Shown here: in pieces, positions 7,599 through 13,830 of the stretch
How positions within the stretch are numbered: position 1 is the stretch's first letter
Layout of the letters: each line of letters opens with the position of its first letter
Source: an uncultured Planctomycetaceae bacterium
GTDB lineage: Bacteria; Planctomycetota; Planctomycetia; Pirellulales; UBA1268
Length of the DNA: 17,541 bases
Reading direction: 5' to 3'
NCBI GenBank assembly: GCA_903885855.1
Contig: CAISKG010000172.1
Span: 1-17,541 of the forward strand
Position numbers and translations under genes: made by a program
The notes under the pieces: generated by a model
The model's input: only the letters and a program-made list of their open reading frames with translations
What the model was told of the DNA's origin: nothing
Database searches by the model: none

Positions 7599-8564
7599 CT
7601 ACCCCCAGGCGGCGGGCCCCCGCCCCTGCCCCGCGGGCCCGTCGGGGTCGTGTGGTGGCACGGGAACGTTCCGCGGCGGCACCAGTTGCACCGACCAGGG
7701 GGGATGGAAGTGGCACGATTCCACTCCGATGCCCGTCCGCGCCAGGGCGGTGACGAGGGTCGCGGGGGGCGAGAGCGCGGGGTCGATACGGCACTCCACG
7801 GTGTGGTCGTCGACGGCACGGGCCTCGGGCACGAGGTCGGCCAGGCACTCGCGCGCCGCCGGCGCGTCGCGGGCCACCGTCACGCGCCACACCCACGTCC
7901 GCCCGGGCGCGAAGGCCGCCGGATGCGCCGGGCCGCGCGCCACGATCCGCCCGGAATCGACGAGCGCGACGTGCGTGAAGCAGGCGGGCACGATCCCGTC
8001 GTCGAGGGCCGCGATCACGGTGCGCTCCGCGAGCACGGCCGCCTCGACGAGGGCCTCGCAGGCGCCGCGCTCGTGGGGATCGAGGCCGCGGAAGGGATCG
8101 TCGAGGGCGAGGACCGGGGGGTCGTGGAGCACGGCGCGGCCGAGGAGCAATCGCTTCCGCGCGCCGCCGGCAAGCCGGTCGAGACGGTCCCCGGCCGACA
8201 CCCCGGCGAACGCCAGGACCCGCGTCCGCTCCGCCGCCACGCGCGCCTGCGGCATGCCGACGGCGGCGGCGAAGAGGTCGAGGAAATCGCCGGCGCTGAC
8301 CGCCGGCCAGACGCCCAGGTCGGCGGGGCAGTAGCCGCAGGCGCGTCGGGCCTCGGCCGGCTCGCGGCGCAGCGACTTCCCCGCCACCACCACGTCGCCC
8401 CCGGCGGCCTCGACCGCGCCGGCCACCGCCGCCACCAGCGCCCCCTTGCCGCAGCCCCCCGCGCCCACCAGCGCCCACGCCTCTCCCGGTGCGGCCTCGA
8501 GGGACACGTCGACGAGCCGTGCCAGGTCACCCGCCCGGACGAGGAGGCGTTCGATCCGGATCAT
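7599..8564 (-). CDS. ABC-type ATPase domain protein with altered catalytic motifs
   Basis: The 321-residue product resembles ATP-binding subunits of ABC-2 (DrrA/CcmA-like) exporters. The Walker A region is GAGGCGKG at 34-41: the lysine is present, but the following Ser/Thr is Gly41. The segment CGYCPADLGVWPAVSAGDFL (about 76-95) matches the Q-loop region without a Gln. The signature is RLAGGARKR at 130-138. Walker B is VLALDDP at 151-157, with Asp156 where the catalytic Glu normally sits. The H-loop His appears replaced by Asp188 (TVIAALDD). About 100 residues (222-321) follow the ATPase core, and these I do not recognise. The ATG lies inside the trpE stop (ATGA), so the two are probably translationally coupled. 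No membrane permease is encoded nearby. Weak or regulatory nucleotide binding seems more likely than normal transport, but this is inference. Confidence 0.85.
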   Translation of the reverse strand: MIRIERLLVRAGDLARLVDVSLEAAPGEAWALVGAGGCGKGALVAAVAGAVEAAGGDVVVAGKSLRREPAEARRACGYCPADLGVWPAVSAGDFLDLFAAAVGMPQARVAAERTRVLAFAGVSAGDRLDRLAGGARKRLLLGRAVLHDPPVLALDDPFRGLDPHERGACEALVEAAVLAERTVIAALDDGIVPACFTHVALVDSGRIVARGPAHPAAFAPGRTWVWRVTVARDAPAARECLADLVPEARAVDDHTVECRIDPALSPPATLVTALARTGIGVESCHFHPPWSVQLVPPRNVPVPPHDPDGPAGQGRGPAAWG

Positions 8565-10159
8565 GGCGCGGCGGGGGGCGGCTCCCCGCGGGCGAGGCGC
8601 TCGGCCGTCATCTCGAGCGACACGAGCAAGCCCTTGGCCTTGTTGAGCGTCTCCTCGAATTCGCTCTCCGGATCGCTGTCGGCGACGATGCCGGCCCCCG
8701 ACTGCACGTGGGCCACGCCGTCGGCGATGACCACGGTGCGCAGCGCGATGCAGGTGTCCATCGAGCCGCCGAAGTCGATGTAGCCGACGGCGCCGGCGTA
8801 GGGGCCGCGCCGCCGTGGCTCGAGCTCGTCGATGATCTCCATGGCGCGGATCTTGGGGGCGCCGGAGACGGTCCCCGCCGGGAGGCAGGCGCGCAGCGCG
8901 TCGAAGGCGGTCTTGTCCGGAGGCAGCCGGCCGGTGACGTTGCTCGTGATGTGCATCACGTGGCTGTAGCGCTCGATCGACATCACGTCCGAGAGCACCA
9001 CCGAGCCGATCTCCGCCACGCGCCCCACGTCGTTGCGCCCCAGATCGATGAGCATCACGTGCTCGGCACGCTCCTTGGGATCGGCGAGGAGGCCCTCGGC
9101 GAGGCGCCGGTCCTCCTCCGGCGTGGCCCCGCGGGGCCGCGTGCCGGCCAGCGGCCGGACGGTGAGGTGGCCGTCGACGAGCCGCACCATGATCTCGGGC
9201 GAGCTGCCCACGAGCGTCACGCCGGGGGTGCGGAGGAAGAACATGAACGGGCTCGGATTCACCACCCGCAGCGTGCGGTAGAGCTCGATCGGGGGATAGC
9301 TGCAGGGGACGTCGATCCGGCGGCTGAGCACCACCTGGAAGACGTCGCCCGAGCGGATGTACTCGATCACCCGGTGCACCGCCGCGAGGAACGCCTCGCG
9401 CGGGAACCAGGACGTGGCCCGGCCGTCGGCCAGCGTCCGCGGCTCGCGACGGGGGCCGATGTCGGCCGCCGCAGGCCAGTCGGAGGGGGCGAAGAGCCGG
9501 CGGATGGTGGCGTCGATCCGCTCCGCCGCGGCCGCACGCCCCGCCGCCGCCGCCGCGGGGGAGCCGTCGCCGACGTCCGCCAGCACCACCACGTCGATGG
9601 TCTTGGTGACGTTGTCGAACACCACCAGCCGGTCGTAGAAGGCGAACGACAGGTCGGGCAGGCCGAGGTCGTCGGGCGGGGCGTCGGGGAGGTGCTCGAC
9701 GTAGCGCACCGCGTCGTAGGCCGCGAAGCCGATCGCCCCGCTGGTGAAGGGCGGCAGTTCCGCCACCGCTGCCGGGCGGAAGGGGCGCATGCGGCGCTCG
9801 AGTTCGGCGAAGGGATCGTCGCACTCGAGCGTTTCCACGCCGGCGACCGCGGGCGGATCGCCCGCGGCCGCACCGGCCGGGGCGAAGCGCGTCACGCGGA
9901 CGGAGCGGCCGCGGGCCTCGAGGAGCAGGAAGGGGTCGGCGCCGAGGAAGCTGTAGCGGCCGACCTTCTCGCCGCCGACGACGCTCTCGAACAGGCAGCC
10001 GCAGGCGCCGGCGTCGAGCCGCGCGAACGCCGACAGCGGCGTCACGCCGTCGGCGAACAGCCGCCGCCACACCGGCACCAGGCGGTGGCCGGCGGCCAGC
10101 TCGGCGAAGCGCCCCGGCGCGGGGAGATGCGGATCGGTCGGGGAGGGCTGTTCCGGCAT
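8561..10159 (-). CDS. trpE: Anthranilate synthase component I
   Basis: TrpE converts chorismate and ammonia, supplied from glutamine by TrpG, to anthranilate, the first committed step of tryptophan synthesis. The ATG at 10157-10159 gives 532 residues, normal for the family; the open frame extends upstream only through intergenic sequence. The N-terminal domain carries LFES at 56-59, the counterpart of the LLES motif used in tryptophan feedback inhibition. The chorismate-binding domain fills about 250-510: SGDVFQVVLSRR, PLAGTRPRG from 336, LIDLGRNDVGRV, LPAGTVSGAPKIRAMEIID from 426 and GAGIVADSDPESEFEET from 488. Ala in PLAGT, where some PabB proteins have Lys, supports TrpE over PabB. No trpG, trpD or trpC is present in the window. 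The stop overlaps the start of the ABC ATPase gene. Confidence 0.95.
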   Translation of the reverse strand: MPEQPSPTDPHLPAPGRFAELAAGHRLVPVWRRLFADGVTPLSAFARLDAGACGCLFESVVGGEKVGRYSFLGADPFLLLEARGRSVRVTRFAPAGAAAGDPPAVAGVETLECDDPFAELERRMRPFRPAAVAELPPFTSGAIGFAAYDAVRYVEHLPDAPPDDLGLPDLSFAFYDRLVVFDNVTKTIDVVVLADVGDGSPAAAAAGRAAAAERIDATIRRLFAPSDWPAAADIGPRREPRTLADGRATSWFPREAFLAAVHRVIEYIRSGDVFQVVLSRRIDVPCSYPPIELYRTLRVVNPSPFMFFLRTPGVTLVGSSPEIMVRLVDGHLTVRPLAGTRPRGATPEEDRRLAEGLLADPKERAEHVMLIDLGRNDVGRVAEIGSVVLSDVMSIERYSHVMHITSNVTGRLPPDKTAFDALRACLPAGTVSGAPKIRAMEIIDELEPRRRGPYAGAVGYIDFGGSMDTCIALRTVVIADGVAHVQSGAGIVADSDPESEFEETLNKAKGLLVSLEMTAERLARGEPPPAAP

Positions 10160-10304
10160 GGGTGTCGGGCGGCGACGGCGGTCCCGCGGCCGGCGGGAGA
10201 GAGGCAGCGTACCGCCCCGGCCCCGAGGGCTCCAAACCGGACCCGTTCCGCGGGGACGCGGCGCGCGGCCCACCCCGAGGGCGACCTTGCGGAGGGGGAA
10301 CGGA

Positions 10305-10310
10305 TATGAT
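10305..10310 (+). promoter_or_regulatory. Candidate -10 element for mcsAB in the trpE/mcsA divergent region
   Basis: TATGAT matches five of six bases of the bacterial -10 consensus. It sits in the only AT-rich patch of the 202-base region between the divergent trpE and mcsA genes, about 50 bases before the mcsA ATG. I see no good -35 match at normal spacing. I also see no CtsR-type heptad repeat and no CIRCE element. A promoter for trpE must lie in the same region on the other strand, but I cannot place it. Confidence 0.3.
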
Positions 10311-10361
10311 TCAACGCGGCTGCCCCCGCCGGCAGCGTTTCTTTCGTCGCATGGGCCCGCC

Positions 10362-10943
10362 ATGAAATGCCAGCAGTGTGACAACCCGGCCGTGTTCCAC
10401 ATCACGGAACTCGAGGCGGGCAGCGTCCGCGAGGTGCACCTCTGCGAGGAGCACGCCCGCACCTACCTCAACCAGGCCGAGGACGAGGCGGGCGAGTCGG
10501 CGAAGGCCGCCGGCAAGGGGGGGGCCCTCTCCACACCGCTGGGCGTGGGGGAGATCGCCGACGACCTGGCCGCGCTCGACAAGCGCTGCTGCGACATGTG
10601 CGGGATCACGTTCTTCGAGTTCCGCAATCAGGGCCGGCTCGGCTGCCCCCACGACTACGTGCAGTTCGAGCGCGAGCTCGAGCCGCTGATCGCCAACATC
10701 CACGGCGCCACCGAGCACACGGGCCGGCGCCCGACGCGCCCCGGCGTCGGCGGCGAGGCGCCCGGCGGGACCGACGCCCTCTCCGCGGTGATCGGAATGC
10801 GGCGTGACATGCGCGAGGCGATCTCGCGCGAGGATTACGAGGCCGCCAAGGAGGCACGCGACGCCATCCGTGGCCTCGAGGAGGCCTGGATGCCGGGCGG
10901 CCGCGGGGGGGCGTCGTCGCCGTCCACGGAGGGGCAGCCATGA
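10362..10943 (+). CDS. mcsA: McsA-like zinc-finger activator of the protein-arginine kinase
   Basis: In Firmicutes McsA binds and activates the protein-arginine kinase McsB and helps hand stress-damaged proteins to Clp proteases. This 193-residue product has the McsA layout. A first metal site is Cys3-x2-Cys6 with Cys28 and His31. A second is Cys77-x2-Cys80 with Cys95 in GRLGCPHDY; here the usual final CxxC reads C-P-H-D, so His97 or another residue may be the fourth ligand. Residues 147-175 form the UVR motif (RRDMREAISREDYEAAKEAR), also found in UvrB and UvrC. A poorly conserved Gly/Pro-rich linker (about 118-137) separates the two parts. The ATG at 10362 begins directly with the first Cys pair. 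The stop overlaps the mcsB ATG, fitting a co-translated pair. Confidence 0.9.
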   Translation: MKCQQCDNPAVFHITELEAGSVREVHLCEEHARTYLNQAEDEAGESAKAAGKGGALSTPLGVGEIADDLAALDKRCCDMCGITFFEFRNQGRLGCPHDYVQFERELEPLIANIHGATEHTGRRPTRPGVGGEAPGGTDALSAVIGMRRDMREAISREDYEAAKEARDAIRGLEEAWMPGGRGGASSPSTEGQP

Positions 10944-12016
10944 GGATCGACACCCTCACCGACACGATCGGCGAGTGGCTCCGGGGGACGGGGCCGGAGT
11001 CCGACATCGTCATGAGCAGCCGCGTCCGCCTGGCGCGCAACCTCGCCCAGTTCCCCTTCGTCAGCCGGGCCACCGATCAGGATCGGGCCGAGATCGAGCG
11101 TGTGCTGCGGGAGCGCATCTCCGGCGTGCCGGTGGGGCGCGGGCTGGATTACATCGACGTCGGCCGGCTCGAGGAGGTGGATCGGCGTTTCCTCGTGGAG
11201 CGGCAGCTGATCAGCCGGGAGCACGCCGACGCCCAGGGGGCCCGGGGCGTGGCGATCGACGGCGCGGAGCAGGTCAGCCTGATGATCAACGAGGAGGATC
11301 ACCTCCGCATCCAGTGCCTCCACAGCGGCCTGGATCTCCGCGGCGCGTGGGAGCAGATCAAGATCGTCGACGATCAGGTGGAGCGCGTCGTGCCCTACGC
11401 CTTCCACCCGCGCTGGGGCTACCTCACCGCCTGCCCCACGAACGTCGGCACGGGGATCCGCGTGAGCGTCATGCTGCATCTGCCGGCGCTGGTGATCACG
11501 CGGCAGATCGACAAGGTCTTCCGCAGCCTCCACAAGATCTCGCTGGCGGTGCGCGGCCTCTACGGCGAGGGGTCGCAGGCGATGGGCGACTTCTATCAGA
11601 TCTCGAACCAGACCACCCTCGGCCGCACCGAGGAGGAGCTCGTCCAGCAGGTCGCGGACGTGGTGCCGGTGCTCATCGACTACGAGCGGCGGGCCCGGGA
11701 ATTCCTGGTGCGCGAGACGCAGCAGAACGTGCACGACCAGGTGAGCCGCGCCTACGGGATCCTGCGCACGGCACAGACGATCACCAACGAGGAGACGATG
11801 CAGCTCCTCTCCCGGGTCCGGATGGGGGTGCTCCTGGGGCTGATCGGCGACGTGAAGATCGCCGACATCAACTCCCTCCTGATGCGGACGCAGCCGGCCC
11901 ACCTGCGGAAGCTGTGCGGCTCGGACGGTGCCGGGGCCGACGACATCGAGCGCGCCCGCTACCTGCGGCAGCACTTCGAGGGTGGCGACGCCTCCACCCG
12001 GGCCGCCGCCAACTGA
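10940..12016 (+). CDS. mcsB: Protein-arginine kinase McsB
   Basis: McsB phosphorylates arginine side chains using ATP, with a catalytic domain related to creatine and arginine kinases. In Bacillus subtilis phosphoarginine is a degradation tag read by ClpC. The 358-residue length is normal. Visible motifs are VMSSRVRLARNL (about 24-35), NEEDHLRIQCLHSG with the conserved acidic pair, TACPTNVGTG (the phosphagen-kinase Cys loop), and YGEGSQAMGDFYQISNQTTLG. The C-terminal phosphoarginine-binding motif, RDxxRA in Bacillus, appears here as DDIERA at 334-339, so its first Arg is missing. The gene is coupled to mcsA by ATGA. No ctsR or clpC is present in the window, unlike the Firmicutes operon, so substrates and protease partner must lie elsewhere or differ. 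Confidence 0.95.
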   Translation: MRIDTLTDTIGEWLRGTGPESDIVMSSRVRLARNLAQFPFVSRATDQDRAEIERVLRERISGVPVGRGLDYIDVGRLEEVDRRFLVERQLISREHADAQGARGVAIDGAEQVSLMINEEDHLRIQCLHSGLDLRGAWEQIKIVDDQVERVVPYAFHPRWGYLTACPTNVGTGIRVSVMLHLPALVITRQIDKVFRSLHKISLAVRGLYGEGSQAMGDFYQISNQTTLGRTEEELVQQVADVVPVLIDYERRAREFLVRETQQNVHDQVSRAYGILRTAQTITNEETMQLLSRVRMGVLLGLIGDVKIADINSLLMRTQPAHLRKLCGSDGAGADDIERARYLRQHFEGGDASTRAAAN

Positions 12017-12028
12017 CGCCCCGCCGGA

Positions 12029-12555
12029 TCACTCGCGGGGCAGTTTCGCGCGCAGGGCCCGCACCACCTGGCGGGGGACGAACTGCTCGAGCGCCGCATC
12101 CTCCGCCAGCGGCGTGATCTGCTTGAGCAGCGACGACGACACGTGCGAGTACTTCGAGTCCGACATCAGGAACACGGTCTCGACGCCGGGATCGAGCTTG
12201 CGGTTGGCGAGCGTCATCGTGAATTCGGCGTCGATGTCGGTGAGCGAGCGCACGCCGCGCAGCAGGACGCTCGGCGCATGGTCGCGCACGAAGGCCACCG
12301 ACAGCCCCGAGAAGGCCTTGACCGTCACGCCGGCGAGGTGGGCCACGACGCCGCGACGAGCCCCACGCGCTCCTCGAGGTCGAAGAGGGGGTGCTTGTCG
12401 GGGTTGATCCCCACCCCCACCACCACGGCCGGGAAGATCCGTGCGGCCCGCTCGATGACGTCCAGATGGCCGAGGGTGATCGGATCGAACGAGCCGGTGT
12501 AGACCGCGGTCACCGCCGTTCCAGGGGCGGATGGCGGCGGAGGGACTGGGGGCAT
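12029..12555 (-). pseudogene. coaD: Phosphopantetheine adenylyltransferase, split by a one-base frameshift
   Basis: CoaD transfers AMP from ATP to 4'-phosphopantetheine, the penultimate step of coenzyme A synthesis, and is normally essential. The N-terminal part has the nucleotidyltransferase motif TGSFDPITLGHLDVI and KHPLFDLEERVGLV, then shifts frame and stops at 12325. The C-terminal part, in another frame, has VKAFSGLSV, LLRGVRSLTDIDAEFTMTL, the NRKL motif and HVSSSLLKQITPLA. Between the ERV codons (ending 12364) and the AHL codons (starting 12343) there are 20 bases. Other CoaD proteins have about seven residues there, so one lost base explains the break. Restoring it gives 161 residues from the GTG at 12511-12513, a normal length. 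The ATG at 12553-12555 adds a Pro-rich stretch but has an upstream GGAG. Sequencing error, real mutation or programmed shifting are all possible; an error is most likely. Confidence 0.9.
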
Positions 12556-12756
12556 GGGGCGGGCTCCGGGGGCGGTGGCGGTCCGGCGGCGGGGGCCAAC
12601 CGCGGCCCCGGGCGGTCCCGGGGGGCTGCGATGGCAGGTTTTCCCGCCTCACGGCATAATTCTGGCCCTGATGGCGTCGGTAGCCGACTCGATTATGGTA
12701 GTTCCGCAGCGGCCGGGTCGTGGTGACGCCGGCCGCCCGCAGGGAGACCCAGTCCG

Positions 12757-12942
12757 GTGACCAAGTTCTTGCCGATGATCGGGATGGTGGTCTCCGGCCT
12801 GGTCGGCATCCTGTTCATCGCCGATCTGGCGGTGAAATTCCCCTTTCGCAGGGTCAGCCTGGCCCTCGACATCGGGTTCCTGCTGGCGGCGCTCATCGTC
12901 GCCTACATGAGTTGGTCGGTCCTCGACACGACGAAGACCTGA
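12757..12942 (+). CDS. Small two-helix membrane protein of unknown function
   Basis: This 61-residue protein consists of two hydrophobic helices, at about 5-25 and 37-54, joined by a basic turn (VKFPFRR). The start is GTG at 12757-12759, supported by an AGGGAG Shine-Dalgarno sequence ten bases upstream. The final residues (LDTTKT) are polar. Both ends would be predicted on the same side of the membrane. Its upstream region (12556-12756) has a CATAAT sequence at 12655-12660 that could be a -10 element, but there is no clear -35. It sits alone between divergent coaD and a convergent unknown gene. Similar short proteins are, as far as I recall, found in other planctomycetes with no known role. 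Confidence 0.7.
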   Translation: MTKFLPMIGMVVSGLVGILFIADLAVKFPFRRVSLALDIGFLLAALIVAYMSWSVLDTTKT

Positions 12943-12978
12943 TCCCCGCGGCGGGCCGTCCGCCCGCGCCCGCGTCGC

Positions 12979-13665
12979 TCACGCCGCCCGGAGCACCGAT
13001 TCCGACCGCGACGGCCCCTCGCCGCCGAGCAGGGTCGGCAGGTCGCCCAGCCGCGCCATCCGCACGCCGCGGCGATCGTGGAAGCGTCCCAGCGCCTTGC
13101 CGAGCACCGCGCCGGAGATGCGCGCATCGGCGTCGAGATCGACGGTGGTCAGCGTCAGCGACCCCGACGCGGGGCGCCCGCCCCAGGGCAGCCAGCGTGC
13201 GATGCCGGATCCGGCCGGCGGGGTGGACTCGGCCTCCCACAGCCCCCACACGACGCTCCGGCAGGCCCAGCCGTCCGGCGGCGGGCGGCGCGAGCCGCGG
13301 CCCGCGTCGTCGAAGCGATCCACCGCGGCGATCCGGATGCCGGCGTCGACGAGCACGTCGCGGTGCACGAGGTTGACCCCCGGGCCGCCCACGACGGACT
13401 CGAGCGCCACAGGCAGCCGCGAGGCCGCGGCGAGCGCCGCCCGGAGATCGCGGCGCGAGGCGGTCGCGGCGCCGTCCAGGGCCAGCGCCCAGTCCCCCGG
13501 CGCCTCGGGCGTGAGTGTCGCCAGGGTGACGGCGTCGGCGGCCCAGGTGACGCGGCCACCGGCCCGGCCGGCGATGGAGTCGAGCATCCTCCAGGCTTCC
13601 GGCCGGGTGCCGGGGTGGAGCCGGGCGACGACGATGGCGGTGGCTGACGCTTGCGGGCCGGGCAC
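12979..13665 (-). CDS. Unknown soluble protein, 228 residues
   Basis: I do not recognise this protein. A GTG at 13663-13665 is the preferred start because GGGAGG lies five bases upstream of it, a near-perfect Shine-Dalgarno sequence. The open frame continues to an ATG at 13755, but the extra N-terminal residues are mostly Arg, Pro and His and look non-coding. From the GTG the protein begins with a short strand (ATAIVVARLHPG) and then RPEAWRMLDSIAGRAGG. It has alternating strand and helix segments, a GPGVNLVHRDVLVDAGIRIA segment, GWACRSVVWGLWEAE near the middle, and FHDRRGVRMARLGDLPTLL near the end. No signal peptide, membrane helix or nucleotide-binding motif is visible. It ends facing the small membrane gene and lies 165 bases downstream of the CobA-HemD gene on the same strand. 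Confidence 0.7.
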   Translation of the reverse strand: MPGPQASATAIVVARLHPGTRPEAWRMLDSIAGRAGGRVTWAADAVTLATLTPEAPGDWALALDGAATASRRDLRAALAAASRLPVALESVVGGPGVNLVHRDVLVDAGIRIAAVDRFDDAGRGSRRPPPDGWACRSVVWGLWEAESTPPAGSGIARWLPWGGRPASGSLTLTTVDLDADARISGAVLGKALGRFHDRRGVRMARLGDLPTLLGGEGPSRSESVLRAA

Positions 13666-13785
13666 GGCGACCTCCCTCCGGGGCCTCGCCGCGCGGGTGC
13701 GGTGCGGGTGCCCGGGACCACGGACAGTCATCGACACGCGCCGCCCGTCGCTCAAGCGGCGCGTCCGCCCCCCGCGCGACTGTCA

Positions 13786-13800
13786 CCGCCGGGCCGGCGG
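13786..13800 (-). terminator. Possible hairpin downstream of cobA-hemD, without a U-tract
   Basis: CCGCC and GGCGG arms enclose a five-base GC-rich centre, 31 bases past the cobA-hemD stop on the minus strand. There is no run of T after it in that direction, so it is at best a weak or Rho-assisted terminator. In DNA this GC-rich such hairpins are common. Confidence 0.2.
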
Positions 13801-13830
13801 ACTTTGACGCCCCTGCCGAACGTGCCGGCC

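Noticed and set aside
8489..10309. 606-codon plus-strand frame opposite trpE
   Set aside because: It is antisense to a clear TrpE with low-complexity translation and no motifs.
10160..10361. CtsR operator or CIRCE element before mcsAB
   Set aside because: I looked for the CtsR direct heptad repeat and the TTAGCACTC inverted repeat and found neither.
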